Positions 28,478 to 38,662 are shown, counted from the stretch's first letter. The stretch: 54,306 nt of DNA from Rhizobium sp. Q54 (GCA_945870035.1 CAMBQQ010000011.1:1-54306); one strand, 5' to 3'. Notes: generated by a model not told the origin, from the sequence alone. A program made the numbers and translations.

Positions 28478-31153
28478 CTACTGCGCCAATTCGGTCTGCT
28501 TCTGCGCCATCGGCGCAGGCGTGGGAGCGACCGATTCGGCAATGCGCGCCGGACGCCGGGCGCGCCCGATCAGTTCGCCAAATGAGGTTTCCAGCTCGCG
28601 CCAGGTGGCAAAGTCGTTCAGGCGTGAGCGTTCCATCAGCGCGATGGCCACCGCGGCGATGAACGGCAGGCTTTGAATAACCAGCACCGCCGCGAAGATG
28701 TTGATCTCGCGCACTTCCTTGATGTTGGTCTGCACCAGAATAACGGCGCCGAGAATCAACAGGCCGGCCAGGATCGACTCCCAGAAAGCGTGGAAGTCCG
28801 AGCCCAGGCGGGCCTTGCCGGAGCCGCCTTTGTCGGTGCGCACGAAGGGCAGGTGGTCCTTGATCATGCCCATTGCGACCGCACGCGCCACCGTCCATTG
28901 CACCGACATCGCGGCAATCGCCGAGATCGCCATCTGCCCGGGGCCGATATTGACGCGCATGCGATAGAGCGTGACGAAATGCGCCATCGAAATCACGAAA
29001 GCGGCAATGATCGGCACGGTGAGGATGCGATCCGGCACGGCGATATCGAGGAAGGCGATGACCGGTACCCAGATGATGTTGAGAATGGCGACGACGACGC
29101 CGACGCTTTCCGCGCCCAGCCAGTTGAGCCAGCCGAGCGAGAATTCGCGCTTCTGGTCGCGGGTCAGGCGGCTGGCGCCCGGCAGAAACCGGCGCCAGTG
29201 TTTCTTCAAAATCTGCAAGCCGCCGTAAGCCCAGCGGTCGCGCTGCTTCTTGAACGCGTTGAAGGTGTCGGGCAGCAGCCCGTGGCCGTAGCGTTTGTTG
29301 GTGTAGTGCGCGTGATAACCGAGTTCGAGCAAAGTCAGGCCGAGATCGGTATCTTCGCAGATCGTGTCGCTCGACCAGCCGCCGGCAGCCTCGATCGCCG
29401 AACGGCGCACCAGGCACATCGTGCCGTGCACGACGATGGCGTTGTGCTCGTTCCGCTGCACCATGCCGATGTCGAAGAAGCCGGCATATTCGCCGTTCAT
29501 GGCGTGATGCATCGGGCTGCGGTCGCCGTCGCGGTGATCCTGCGGCGCCTGCACGAGGCCGACGGCCGGATCGCGGAACAGCGGCACAAGATCCTTGAGC
29601 CAGTCGGACGTCACGACATAGTCGGCGTCGATGATGCCGATGACTTCGGCATCGGCGGCGGTGTGCACAGTCGCCAGGCGCAATGCGCCGGCCTTGAAGC
29701 CTTCGAGATTGTTGGCAAGCACGAACTTGAAGCGTTCGCCGAGCAGGCGGCAATGTTCCTCGATCGGCATCCACATCGCCGGATCGGGCGTGTTGTTGAC
29801 GACGACGACGCATTCGAAATTCAGATAGTCGAGGCGCGCGATGGCATCGAGCGTCTGGCGCAGCATGTCCGGCGGCTCGCGATAGGCCGGAATGTGGATC
29901 GACACTTTCGGCGCGGCGAATTCCGGCACCAGCGGCGGCGCATGCGGAACGATGCGCGATGGCTTGCGGCCGAAAGCGATCGCCGCCATTTCCTCGATGC
30001 GGGCGAGCGCGATGACGATCAGCGGGATCAGCAGCACTGTGCCGAGGCCAAGCGCAAAGGCTGCGCCGGGCACGAAGTAGTGGCCGTTCCAATAGGCGAA
30101 CAACGCCGCCGACCAGGCGCCGACGGCATTTGCCGCGCCGGAAAGCAGGACAATCTGCCAGACAGTTACGGCGCTGGCCGACAGGATCGGCAGCGACAGC
30201 AGCACGCTCAGTAGCAGCGCGATGCCGGCGAGCTTCCAGTGATCGGGGTTTTCGATCGGGCCGGTCCACGAGAACTTCGGATGACGCGAAGCGTCGAGGA
30301 TGCCCCAGTAAGGGCCGACGCCGCCTTCGAAGATTTTCCACGGCTGGTCGATGGCTTCGACGATGTTGTAGTCAATACCGAGGGCCTCGGCGCGCGTCAC
30401 GAAATCGCGCAGCGCGACCGCCTGTTCGATGCGGCCGGGATTGGCGGCCTTCAGATTGTAGCCGCCGCTCGGCCAGCCGAACTCGGCGATGACGATGCGT
30501 TTGCCGGGATAGGCGCGGCGCAGCTTGTCATAGATGATGACGGCCTGATCGACCGCCTGGGTTTCCGAGAAGCCTTCCCAATAGGGCAGGATATGCGCGG
30601 CGATATAGTCGACCGCCGACACCAGTTCGGGATGCTCGATCCAAACGTTCCAGATTTCGCCGGTCGTCACCGGAACGGAGACCTGGCGCTTGACCTTCTG
30701 GATCAGCGTGATCAGTTCGCTGACCTTGAGTTCGTCGCGGTAGATGGTTTCGTTGCCGACGAATATGCCGTTGACGTTGCTGTGGCGCTTGGACAGTTCG
30801 ACAACCGAGCGCATTTCGCGCTCGTTGCGCGCCTTGTCCTTGTCGATCCAGGCGCCGATGGTGGCGCGCAGGCCGAATTCCGAGGCGATGCCAGGCACCA
30901 GCTCGACGCCGCCGGTCGACGAATAGGTGCGTACTGCGCGCGCCAAGGGCGACAGCAGCTTGAGGTCGGCGCGGATGCGGGCCGCATTGGCGCGGCCGCC
31001 TTCATCAGGGTTCACATTGCCCTCGAACGGGGCATAGGAAACGCTGTTGAGTTGTCCGTTGAAATTGGGAGCGGTAACGCTATCGCGAGAAAAAGCCCAC
31101 AAGGCGGCGTGCACGCACACCACGAGGGCGACGACAGCGGCGACGGTGCGCAT
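28478..31153 (-). CDS. ndvB: Beta-glucan synthase with GH17 and GT2 domains
   Basis: An 891-residue membrane glucosyltransferase matching the Bradyrhizobium NdvB type, which makes beta-1,3/1,6-glucan. An N-terminal anchor is followed by a GH17 domain (about 35-300) with the acid-base FVGNE (E135) and nucleophile VIAEFGWPS (E224). Two or more membrane helices (305-385) lead to a GT2 domain (about 415-660): VSIHIPAYREPPDMLRQTL, IIDADYV (509-511 DAD), ICEDTDLGL, and KKQRDRWAYGG (637-641 QxxRW). More membrane helices close the protein. Processive synthesis, export and transglucosylation could be done by one chain. Genes for a small exported protein and for the GH17 protein NdvC are on the left and right. 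By family knowledge it acts in symbiosis and low-osmotic growth. Confidence 0.88.
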   Translation of the reverse strand: MRTVAAVVALVVCVHAALWAFSRDSVTAPNFNGQLNSVSYAPFEGNVNPDEGGRANAARIRADLKLLSPLARAVRTYSSTGGVELVPGIASEFGLRATIGAWIDKDKARNEREMRSVVELSKRHSNVNGIFVGNETIYRDELKVSELITLIQKVKRQVSVPVTTGEIWNVWIEHPELVSAVDYIAAHILPYWEGFSETQAVDQAVIIYDKLRRAYPGKRIVIAEFGWPSGGYNLKAANPGRIEQAVALRDFVTRAEALGIDYNIVEAIDQPWKIFEGGVGPYWGILDASRHPKFSWTGPIENPDHWKLAGIALLLSVLLSLPILSASAVTVWQIVLLSGAANAVGAWSAALFAYWNGHYFVPGAAFALGLGTVLLIPLIVIALARIEEMAAIAFGRKPSRIVPHAPPLVPEFAAPKVSIHIPAYREPPDMLRQTLDAIARLDYLNFECVVVVNNTPDPAMWMPIEEHCRLLGERFKFVLANNLEGFKAGALRLATVHTAADAEVIGIIDADYVVTSDWLKDLVPLFRDPAVGLVQAPQDHRDGDRSPMHHAMNGEYAGFFDIGMVQRNEHNAIVVHGTMCLVRRSAIEAAGGWSSDTICEDTDLGLTLLELGYHAHYTNKRYGHGLLPDTFNAFKKQRDRWAYGGLQILKKHWRRFLPGASRLTRDQKREFSLGWLNWLGAESVGVVVAILNIIWVPVIAFLDIAVPDRILTVPIIAAFVISMAHFVTLYRMRVNIGPGQMAISAIAAMSVQWTVARAVAMGMIKDHLPFVRTDKGGSGKARLGSDFHAFWESILAGLLILGAVILVQTNIKEVREINIFAAVLVIQSLPFIAAVAIALMERSRLNDFATWRELETSFGELIGRARRPARIAESVAPTPAPMAQKQTELAQ

Positions 31154-31349
31154 TACTTTACAACCACATGGGGCAGGATGGCAGACCCTCGAACCCGTCC
31201 CCTGGGCTCAGCCGAAGCTCGTTCTGCTGCATTGCAGTATAGCTCAGCGCTAGGCATCTGTTCAAGTAAATCACGCACATGGCAAATCCTTGACAGGCGC
31301 ATGGCGGCGGCAAGTCGTTAAAGCCTGAAGGTACCCGAATGTAACGCGG

Positions 31350-31844
31350 TCAGGGCTTGGCCGTTCCACCGGAAGTGGCGGCCGGCGCTGGCGATGCTTC
31401 CGCTGCGATCGGCTCAAGGCCCGGGTTGAGCCAGCATGCGTGCACCCGTCCATTCAGCGTTTCCTGGGCTTTGGGATCGATGTTTCCCTGTCGCACCAGG
31501 CACCTGAACGTTGCCTGAATATGGTTTCCCGGACAGCCGAAGCGGTCATAAAGGTCGAGATGACGGAAGGCGGTGTCGAGGTCATCGCGCCACAGCAGGT
31601 TGACCACGCGCCGCCCGAGCCAGGCGCATTCCGGGTTACCGGCGGGTCCGGTCAGGCTCCGGGTCGCCTCGGCGATCTCGTCAATCCGCTTCTGGCCGTC
31701 TTTGTCCTTGGCAGCCTGCTCAGGGGTGGCTGTCTTTGGCGGTGTCGGCTCCGCCGGCTTGCCGCTTTGCGCAAAGGCCGCGGTGGCCGTGAGACAAAAG
31801 GTTGCCGTGCACAGCATGGCAAAAAACTGACGCAGCGAAGTCAT
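31350..31844 (-). CDS. Small exported protein in the beta-glucan locus
   Basis: A 164-residue protein with a signal peptide (LCTATFCLTATAAFA, cleavage near residue 26), a proline- and threonine-rich linker, and a conserved-looking core EATRSLTGPAGNPECAWLGRRVV, LLWRDDLDTAFRHLDLYDRFGCPG and ATFRCLVRQGN containing four cysteines. I do not recognise the domain. It lies between ndvB and ndvC on the ndvB strand. A small protein (NdvD) encoded between ndvB and ndvC is known in Bradyrhizobium; this could be a counterpart, but I cannot confirm similarity. The ATG at 31844 has only a weak ribosome binding site, GGGAAT. Confidence 0.7.
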   Translation of the reverse strand: MTSLRQFFAMLCTATFCLTATAAFAQSGKPAEPTPPKTATPEQAAKDKDGQKRIDEIAEATRSLTGPAGNPECAWLGRRVVNLLWRDDLDTAFRHLDLYDRFGCPGNHIQATFRCLVRQGNIDPKAQETLNGRVHACWLNPGLEPIAAEASPAPAATSGGTAKP

Positions 31845-32302
31845 AAACGGTATTCCCGCCGGTGTTGAAGGTAGCCGTCCGCCCGAAGTCCGGTCTCCTC
31901 TGAGACTGGATTGGGACGCTATTGCGGCGCCCCGAATGGTCCGGCCTTGATCGTCTCGGTTATCTTTTGGAAGCCTCAGTCCAGTTCGTCGGTTTGTTCG
32001 GCTCAGGTTCACGTCGGCGGGAGTTCGCCCCCGGACCGTCCCGCCCGTGCCATTCCCCCGGGGCGATCCTCTACGGTAAAACTTGGCCTCAGTGGCGCGA
32101 CTTTGTCCAGTGCCTCCGCAAGCCTTGCTTAAAATCGACCGCCGGCCGGCGGGCCGGCCCGGCTGAGGCGTTTCGGCTGCGCCTTTCATGACGCTTTGGC
32201 CGCAGTATCGCGCCAGCCGAAGAGTCTTGGCAGGCGCGGATCGCCGCTATATGCCGGTCAGGCAGGATCGCCTGGCGCCAATACCTCCGAATTGAGCCCC
32301 AT
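31845..32302. other. Divergent spacer upstream of ndvC
   Basis: No convincing gene. The minus-strand frame stays open for some distance past 31844 but is arginine- and glycine-rich, unlike a protein. A GC palindrome, GCCGGCCGGC and GGGCCGGCCC, lies at 32141-32160. The region must contain the promoters for the small exported protein (minus) and ndvC (plus). Confidence 0.4.
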
Positions 32303-33898
32303 ATGCGCGTTGGACTCGTTTGCCTTGTATTTGCGACGGCCGTCATTGCCGCCGGCTGGGCCTATATGGGTAAGCCGGTGCCGGTCGCCCAATCGCCGAT
32401 GGGCGTCAGCGAAAAGCTCTATTGCATTTCCTATGCGCCGTTCCGTGGCACCCAGACTCCGTTCGACCCCAACACCAGCATTCCCGCCGTCCAGATCGAG
32501 GCCGATCTGGTCCAGTTGGCGAAGCTGACCGATTGCGTGCGCATCTATGCGGTCAATCAGGGGCTTGAACATGTCGTCCCGATCGCCGCGAGGCTCGGCC
32601 TGAAGGTGCTACAAGGTCTTTGGATTTCCACCGACGCCGCCAAGACAAAAATTCAGTTCGAGGCGGCGATCGACATGGCCAACCGTTATCCCGATACGGT
32701 GCGTGCCGTCGTCGTCGGCAACGAGGTGCTGCTGCGCGGCGACATGTCGGCGCCGGATCTGGCGGCCATGATCCGGGCCGTGAAGGCGCGGGTGAAGGTC
32801 CCGGTGACCTATGCCGACGTCTGGGAATTCTGGCTGCGCAGCCCGGATGTGGCGGCGGCGGTCGATTTCGTCACCATCCATATTCTACCGTATTGGGAGG
32901 ATTTCCCGATACCCGCCAAGCACGCCGGCGCGCATATCGACGCCATCCGCCGCCAGGTAGCGGCGGCCTTCGCCGGCAAGGAAGTCATCATCGGCGAAGT
33001 CGGCTGGCCGAGCGCCGGCCGGATGCGCGAGGGTGCGCTGCCGTCTCCGGCCAATCAGGCACTGGTCATCCAGGACGTGCTGGCTTTGGCTAAGCGCGAC
33101 AACGTCAAGGTCAACGTCATCGAAGCCTTCGATCAGCCGTGGAAACGGGCGCTGGAAGGCGTTGTCGGCGGGCACTGGGGCCTGTTCGACGATGCCGACC
33201 ACAAGGCGAAGTTTGTTTTCGGACAGCCGGTGTCCAATCATCCGTACTGGATGATGCAGGCGGCCGGCGGCATCGCCTTCGCCGTGCTGGTGTTCGGCGC
33301 GGCCTATTTCGGCCGCAGCGGCCTGCCGACATTTGCGCGATGGCTGGCGGTGACCGGCAATGCGATTGCCGGCGGCGGCTTGATCGGCCTGAGCGTTGCC
33401 AACCTGCCGATTGAAAGTCTTTATGTCAGCGGCTGGGTTCGCTCGCTGGCGTTCGTCGCGGTGGCGGTGCTGTCGCCGCTGGCGCTCAGCGTCGCGGTCA
33501 TGCGCGGTGTGCCACTGCCGCGCTTTTCGTGCGTCATCGGGCCGGCGGAGGGCCGCGTGCGAGATCGTCTGACGCTGTTGGTGGGCGTGATCCTGATGGC
33601 GACGATGCTTTTGGCGCTGATCGTGGCGCTCGGCCTGGTGTTCGATCCGCGCTACCGCAATTTCCCCTTTGCGCCGTTGACCGCCGCGGTGGTGCCGTTA
33701 TTGCTGCACAGTCTTGTGATGCCGCGGCCTTCGGGCGCACGCGGCGTGGCTGAAATCTGCGCCGCCGCCGTACTGGCGGCTTCGGTGCCCTACATCGTCC
33801 TCAACGAAACCTTCGCCAACTGGCAGGCTTTATGGGTCGCCACGATGCTGGCGGCGCTGGCCGTTACGCTTGTTCGGGTTCGCGACGCGCGAGGCTGA
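32303..33898 (+). CDS. ndvC: GH17-type beta-glucan modifying membrane protein
   Basis: A 531-residue protein resembling Bradyrhizobium NdvC, linked to beta-1,6 bonds in the cyclic beta-glucan. A signal anchor is followed by a GH17 domain (about 35-300) with acid-base VVVGNE (E141) and nucleophile IIGEVGWPS (E232), and by a hydrophobic C-terminal half with about six to seven membrane helices (from about 310). Unlike NdvB, it has no GT2 domain. The GH17 active site probably works as a transglucosylase in the periplasm. It is about 1.1 kb from ndvB, divergent. Its last 35 bases overlap the converging small membrane protein gene. Confidence 0.85.
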   Translation: MRVGLVCLVFATAVIAAGWAYMGKPVPVAQSPMGVSEKLYCISYAPFRGTQTPFDPNTSIPAVQIEADLVQLAKLTDCVRIYAVNQGLEHVVPIAARLGLKVLQGLWISTDAAKTKIQFEAAIDMANRYPDTVRAVVVGNEVLLRGDMSAPDLAAMIRAVKARVKVPVTYADVWEFWLRSPDVAAAVDFVTIHILPYWEDFPIPAKHAGAHIDAIRRQVAAAFAGKEVIIGEVGWPSAGRMREGALPSPANQALVIQDVLALAKRDNVKVNVIEAFDQPWKRALEGVVGGHWGLFDDADHKAKFVFGQPVSNHPYWMMQAAGGIAFAVLVFGAAYFGRSGLPTFARWLAVTGNAIAGGGLIGLSVANLPIESLYVSGWVRSLAFVAVAVLSPLALSVAVMRGVPLPRFSCVIGPAEGRVRDRLTLLVGVILMATMLLALIVALGLVFDPRYRNFPFAPLTAAVVPLLLHSLVMPRPSGARGVAEICAAAVLAASVPYIVLNETFANWQALWVATMLAALAVTLVRVRDARG

Positions 33899-34238
33899 GA
33901 ATCAAAAGCCCGATCGCCAAAGATGACAGGACGACGTTGTAAAGAACGACGCCCATGCAGGCGATCGCCAGCGCCACGGCAAACAGCAAAAGCGTTGGCC
34001 GTAGCAGGTTGACCGCCGCGACCGCTACGGCGGCGATGCCGAACGCCGAATTCTGAAACAGGGTGGTGGCGGTTTTGCGCGTGAGACACAGCCAAGTATC
34101 GAGCCCGCCGCCGCAGGCCAGGCCGACCGCCGACTGCTCGATGGCGAGATAGCGGATATAGAGCGCATAGCCGAGCGCTGAAAAACCAACGATCAGCAGG
34201 ATATTGGTGGCGCGCGCGCTCGGCAGAAACAGCTTCAT
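33864..34238 (-). CDS. Small membrane protein, function unknown
   Basis: A 124-residue protein with four hydrophobic segments (about 10-28, 60-80, 82-98 and 100-117). Between the first two lies LACGGGLDTWLCLTRKT, with two cysteines placed like a periplasmic loop of a VKOR- or DsbB-like protein, but the family cannot be assigned. The ATG at 34238 is the only sensible start. It overlaps the 3' end of ndvC by 35 bases on the opposite strand. It may share a transcript with the SPOR-like gene upstream. Confidence 0.7.
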   Translation of the reverse strand: MKLFLPSARATNILLIVGFSALGYALYIRYLAIEQSAVGLACGGGLDTWLCLTRKTATTLFQNSAFGIAAVAVAAVNLLRPTLLLFAVALAIACMGVVLYNVVLSSLAIGLLILSLARREPEQA

Positions 34239-34305
34239 ATCAAGTCGGCCCCGTTTGGCATGGTTGCCAAACCAACTATGCCGCGCGGTACATGCGGCAG
34301 CAAAT

Positions 34306-35175
34306 CTACGGCTGGAGGGTTAGCGGCTCGCCGGCGAATTTGGTCGAGCGGCAGGTCACTTTCGACGCGGCAAAGCGGGCGCAGACCTGCGCCGCGGCGG
34401 CCGCATTCGGCAAAGGGCCGACAATCAGCCGAAACGGGATCATGTTGGGCCGGTTATCGCGCGCGACCAGCGGCTGAAGCCCATTCAGCAGCGGACCGAA
34501 ATTGGCTTTCACGGCCGCCCAGCGCTGCTGCATGATCTCGAGGCTGCGGGCGCCGCCGAGGTCGACGGCGATATCGCCGGTTGCGACGCCTGCCACGCGC
34601 ATCGGCGGCAGGGGGATCGGCTCGCCGAGCGGCGGGGCGACGTGCGGGTCGCTTGCAGGTTCAGGACCAAGTGTGTGACCGTTTTTCGCCTCGGCGATGA
34701 TCGGTTCAAGCGGTGCCGGCGGCGCCGTTTGCGGCTTGCTGACCGTGGGGGCCGGAGTGGCGGGCACGGTCCCAGCCATTGTCGCAGGCGGTGTCGACGG
34801 CTTGGCCGCAACGGCGGCCAATTCGCGCTTGAGCGAGCCGGTCACGTCCGAGAGGCTCGTTTCAAGAGAAGCGATGCGGGCGTTGAGTTTTTCCCGGTCG
34901 GCGGCGAGTTCGCGTATCTGGGCTTCAAGCCGCAAAGTCTCGCGCTTAAGCGCATCGGCTTCCGGGCGTGGTACGAAGTCAGCCTGCGTGATCGGTTTGG
35001 CCGCCGGTTCAGCAGAAAACACCATTTGCAGGCGTTGCGCGCCGACATCGGTTTGCGTCATCAGAACGGCCGCAGCCACCGCCAAGATCGTTGCGCCGCC
35101 CCACAGGCTGGCGCGCCACAGGACGTTGCTATCGCGCAACGGCCCGATTTCCGGCGTCTCCTGGTCATCTGCCAT
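34306..35175 (-). CDS. Membrane-anchored coiled-coil protein with SPOR-like C-terminus
   Basis: A 289-residue protein. One transmembrane helix (about 22-40) is followed by a coiled coil (about 70-120: EADALKRETLRLEAQIRELA and REKLNARIASLETSL), a long proline- and alanine-rich linker (about 122-195), and a C-terminal domain with FGPLLNGLQPLVAR, FRLIVGPLPNAAAAAQVCARF, typical of SPOR-like folds that bind denuded peptidoglycan at the division site. A periplasmic envelope role is likely. AGGCAAGGA precedes the ATG. It diverges from glmU. Confidence 0.75.
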   Translation of the reverse strand: MADDQETPEIGPLRDSNVLWRASLWGGATILAVAAAVLMTQTDVGAQRLQMVFSAEPAAKPITQADFVPRPEADALKRETLRLEAQIRELAADREKLNARIASLETSLSDVTGSLKRELAAVAAKPSTPPATMAGTVPATPAPTVSKPQTAPPAPLEPIIAEAKNGHTLGPEPASDPHVAPPLGEPIPLPPMRVAGVATGDIAVDLGGARSLEIMQQRWAAVKANFGPLLNGLQPLVARDNRPNMIPFRLIVGPLPNAAAAAQVCARFAASKVTCRSTKFAGEPLTLQP

Positions 35176-35263
35176 TCCTTGCCTCGTCAGCGGCGAATCA
35201 GGTCATTGAAAACATTAGCAGAATCCGGCAATGCTGGCTTTCAATCAATGCGGTAAAAGGCTA

Positions 35264-36640
35264 ATGACGCGCATGAATGCTTCGACCGCGCCGCAACGCA
35301 GCTGTTTGGCGATCGTCCTCGCGGCCGGCGAGGGCACCCGCATGCGTTCGTCGATACCGAAGGTGCTGCACGCCATCGGCGGCCGAACCTTGATCGCTCA
35401 TGTTCTAAGCGCGGCGGCCGAGGCCGGCGGCGCGGAAATCGCGGTGGTAGTCGGGCCCGGCCGCGACGACGTGGCGAGTGCCGCGCGCAAGCTTTCCCCG
35501 CAGGCCCAGGTCTTCGAACAGCGCGAGCGGCTCGGCACCGCGCATGCGGTGCTGGCGGCGCGCAAGGCGATCGAAGCCGGCGCCGACGATATTCTGGTGA
35601 TGTTTGCCGATACGCCGTTGGTGCGCCCGGAAACCTTGGCGAAATTGCGCGCGGCGCTGGCCGATGGCGCGGCGGTGGCTGTGCTCGGCTTTACGCCGAA
35701 GGATCCTTCCGGTTATGGCCGCCTGGTGATGGACGGCAAGCAGCTCGCCGCCATCGTCGAGGAAAAAGATGCGACGTCCGCGCAGCGCGGGATCGGCTTC
35801 GTCAATGGCGGGCTGATGGCGCTATCCGGCCGGCACGCGCTCGCGCTGCTCGACAAGATCGGCAATGCCAATGCCAAGAACGAGTATTATCTCACCGATG
35901 CGGTGGCCGTCGCCCGCGATAGGGGGCTGACGGCCGTCGCTATCGAAACGGCGGAGGACGACGTGCGCGGCATCAACACCAAGGCGCAGCTCGCGGAGAC
36001 CGAGGCTGTGCTGCAAAACCGGTTGCGTGCGCAGGCGATGGAAGCCGGCGTCACTCTGGTCGCGCCGGAAACGGTATTCCTGTCGAGCGATACCAAGCTC
36101 GGCCGCGATGTCACCGTCGAGCCGAATGTCGTGTTCGGCCCCGGCGTCACCGTCGAAGACGGCGCAACGATCCGCGCGTTCTCGCATCTAGAAGGCGCGC
36201 ATGTGGGCAAAGGCGCGCGCGTCGGTCCGTTTGCGCGGCTGCGTCCCGGTGCCAAACTCGGCGTCGATGTCCATATTGGCAATTTCGTCGAGGTGAAAGC
36301 CTCGACCATCGAGGACGGCGCCAAGGCCAATCATCTGGCTTACATCGGCGACGCGCGGGTCGGCGAGGGCGCCAATATCGGCGCCGGCACCATCACCTGC
36401 AATTACGACGGCGTCGACAAGCACCGCACCGATATCGGCAAGGGTGCTTTCATCGGCACCAATTCGTCGCTGGTTGCACCGGTGGCCATCGGCGATGGCG
36501 CCTATATCGGCTCCGGCTCGGTCATCACCAAGGATGTGCCCGCCGATGCGCTGTCATTCGAACGCGCCGAGCAGGTGACCAAGGAAGGCTGGGCAGCGCG
36601 CTTTCGGGCGGCCAAGGCGGCGCGCAAGAAAAAGTCATAA
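35264..36640 (+). CDS. glmU: Bifunctional N-acetylglucosamine-1-phosphate uridyltransferase/glucosamine-1-phosphate acetyltransferase
   Basis: GlmU makes UDP-GlcNAc for peptidoglycan and lipopolysaccharide in two steps. The N-terminal uridyltransferase starts with [20 protein letters not shown], followed by [11 protein letters not shown] and [12 protein letters not shown]. The C-terminal left-handed beta helix (from about residue 250) has hexapeptide repeats and the acetyltransferase motifs [19 protein letters not shown] and [13 protein letters not shown]. Candidate starts are ATG 35231, 35264 and 35273; AAAAGG lies just before 35264, so that or 35273 is best, giving about 458 residues. glmS follows 118 bases later on the same strand. 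Confidence 0.95.
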   Translation: MTRMNASTAPQRSCLAIVLAAGEGTRMRSSIPKVLHAIGGRTLIAHVLSAAAEAGGAEIAVVVGPGRDDVASAARKLSPQAQVFEQRERLGTAHAVLAARKAIEAGADDILVMFADTPLVRPETLAKLRAALADGAAVAVLGFTPKDPSGYGRLVMDGKQLAAIVEEKDATSAQRGIGFVNGGLMALSGRHALALLDKIGNANAKNEYYLTDAVAVARDRGLTAVAIETAEDDVRGINTKAQLAETEAVLQNRLRAQAMEAGVTLVAPETVFLSSDTKLGRDVTVEPNVVFGPGVTVEDGATIRAFSHLEGAHVGKGARVGPFARLRPGAKLGVDVHIGNFVEVKASTIEDGAKANHLAYIGDARVGEGANIGAGTITCNYDGVDKHRTDIGKGAFIGTNSSLVAPVAIGDGAYIGSGSVITKDVPADALSFERAEQVTKEGWAARFRAAKAARKKKS

Positions 36641-36758
36641 CACTGGCGGCGAACACCGCTGACATATGACGCAACAGGTTTTGATTTCCTTCGCCGTTAT
36701 CGCGGCAGGTAAACGTTCAATTCAGGCAGGGCGCGTCAAGCGCAGGGGCTTTCTAAAA

Positions 36759-38585
36759 ATGTGCGGAATTGTTGGGATACTCGGCAACGCGCCGGTCGCG
36801 GGCCAATTGGTCGATGCGCTCAAGCGGCTCGAATATCGCGGCTATGACTCGGCCGGCATCGCCACGCTCGATCACGGCGCGATGGCGCGCCGCCGCGCCG
36901 AAGGCAAATTGCACGCGCTCGAATCCAAGCTCGAAGCCGAGCCGCTGGCCGGCAATACCGGCATAGGCCATACGCGCTGGGCGACGCATGGCCGGCCGAC
37001 CGAAAGCAATGCGCATCCGCACGCCACCGATACGGTCGCCGTGGTGCATAACGGCATTATCGAGAATTTCCGCGAGCTGCGCGAGAAACTGATCGAAGGC
37101 GGCGCGAAATTCCGCAGCGAGACCGACACCGAAGTGGTCGCGCATCTGGTCAGCGAAAAAATCGCGCAAGGCAAGTCGCCGGTCGATGCCGTCGGCGCGA
37201 CGCTCAAGCAATTGCGCGGCGCGTTTGCGCTCGCTTTCCTGTTTGCCGGCTATGACGATCTTCTGATCGGCGCGCGCAAGGGTTCGCCGCTCGCGGTCGG
37301 CTTCGGAAAAGGCGAAATGTTTCTCGGCTCCGACGCCATCGCGCTGTCGCCGTTCACCGACACGCTGAGCTATCTCGAGGAAGGCGACTGGGCGGTGCTG
37401 ACCCGCAAGGGCGTCACGATTTATGACGAGCATGACCGCAAGGTCGAGCGCGCCATCGAGAAGTCGAACATCTCGACGCAGCTTGTCGACAAGGGCAACC
37501 ACAAGCATTTCATGGCCAAGGAAATCCATGAACAGCCTGAAGTGGTCGGCCACACGCTCGCGCATTACATCGACATGGTTAGTGAGAAAGTTGCGCTGCC
37601 TGTCGCTTTGCCGTTCGACTGGAGCAAGATCAAGCGGTTGTCGATCTCAGCCTGCGGCACGGCATTTTATGCTGGCCTCGTGGCGAAATACTGGTTCGAG
37701 CGCTTCGCCAAGCTGCCGGTGGAAATCGATATAGCGTCGGAATTCCGCTATCGCGGCGCGCCGCTGGAGGCGGGCGACCTGGCGATCTTTATTTCGCAAT
37801 CGGGCGAGACCGCCGACACGCTTGCGACCTTGCGTTACGCGCGCGAGATGAAGCAGCACATTCTGTCGGTGGTGAACGTCACCTCGTCGACGATTGCGCG
37901 CGAAAGCGACGTGGTGATGCCGACGCTCGCCGGGCCGGAAATCGGCGTCGCCTCGACCAAGGCCTTCACCTGCCAGTTGTCGGTGCTGGCCTGTCTGGCG
38001 CTGGCTGCCGGCCGCGCCCGTGGTCATCTCTCGGCCGAGGACGAGCAGAAGCTCGTGCACGCCCTGATCGAGGTGCCGCGATTGATGGCGGAGGCGCTCA
38101 AGCTCGAACCGCAGATCGAGAAACTGGCGCTCGATCTGGCCAAGGTGAAAGACGCGCTTTACCTCGGCCGCGGCACCAGCTTTCCGATCGCGCTCGAAGG
38201 CGCGCTCAAGCTCAAGGAAATTTCCTATATCCACGCCGAAGGCTATGCCGCCGGCGAACTCAAGCACGGGCCGATTGCGCTGATCGATGAAACGATGCCG
38301 GTCATCGTCATTGCGCCGCACGACCGCGTGTTCGAAAAGACCGTGTCTAATATGCAGGAAGTCGCCGCGCGTGGCGGCCGGATCATCCTGGTGACGGACG
38401 CGAAAGGTGCGACGGAAGCCAGCATCGAGTCGCTGGAAACGCTGATTTTGCCGGACATGGCGTCGACGGTGACGCCGTTGGTCTATTCCATTCCGGTGCA
38501 GTTGATCGCCTATCATACGGCCGCGGCGATTGGCACCGACGTCGACCAGCCGCGCAATCTCGCAAAATCGGTTACGGTAGAGTAG
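36759..38585 (+). CDS. glmS: Glutamine-fructose-6-phosphate aminotransferase (isomerizing)
   Basis: GlmS makes glucosamine-6-phosphate from fructose-6-phosphate and glutamine, the entry step to UDP-GlcNAc. Its 608 residues are the standard length. The start at 36759 exposes the catalytic cysteine as residue 2 (MCGIVGILG); the longer frame would bury it. Next come the glutaminase marks RLEYRGYDSAG, HTRWATHG and VHNGIIEN, two SIS domains (SACGTAFYAGL, SQSGETADTLATLR and FPIALEGALKLKEISY), and the C-terminal LAKSVTVE. It follows glmU in the pathway order and on the same strand. Confidence 0.97.
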   Translation: MCGIVGILGNAPVAGQLVDALKRLEYRGYDSAGIATLDHGAMARRRAEGKLHALESKLEAEPLAGNTGIGHTRWATHGRPTESNAHPHATDTVAVVHNGIIENFRELREKLIEGGAKFRSETDTEVVAHLVSEKIAQGKSPVDAVGATLKQLRGAFALAFLFAGYDDLLIGARKGSPLAVGFGKGEMFLGSDAIALSPFTDTLSYLEEGDWAVLTRKGVTIYDEHDRKVERAIEKSNISTQLVDKGNHKHFMAKEIHEQPEVVGHTLAHYIDMVSEKVALPVALPFDWSKIKRLSISACGTAFYAGLVAKYWFERFAKLPVEIDIASEFRYRGAPLEAGDLAIFISQSGETADTLATLRYAREMKQHILSVVNVTSSTIARESDVVMPTLAGPEIGVASTKAFTCQLSVLACLALAAGRARGHLSAEDEQKLVHALIEVPRLMAEALKLEPQIEKLALDLAKVKDALYLGRGTSFPIALEGALKLKEISYIHAEGYAAGELKHGPIALIDETMPVIVIAPHDRVFEKTVSNMQEVAARGGRIILVTDAKGATEASIESLETLILPDMASTVTPLVYSIPVQLIAYHTAAAIGTDVDQPRNLAKSVTVE

Positions 38586-38593
38586 AATAGTGC

Positions 38594-38662
38594 GCATGAT
38601 CCCGAAAAGCATGTCCTCGACCTGATCGGGGATGGGAACCGGTTTTCGGATATGATCATGCG
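38594..38662. repeat. GCATGATC/GATCATGC palindromic repeat
   Basis: GCATGATCCCGAAAAGC on the left pairs with ACCGGTTTTCGG and GATCATGC on the right. This is a well-known repeat type in Rhizobiales genomes. It lies between glmS and the DUF502 gene. Confidence 0.8.

Noticed and set aside
28404-30341. Two long frames overlapping ndvB on both strands
   Set aside because: The ndvB frame contains all GH17 and GT2 motifs; the other frames are arginine- or histidine-rich shadows.
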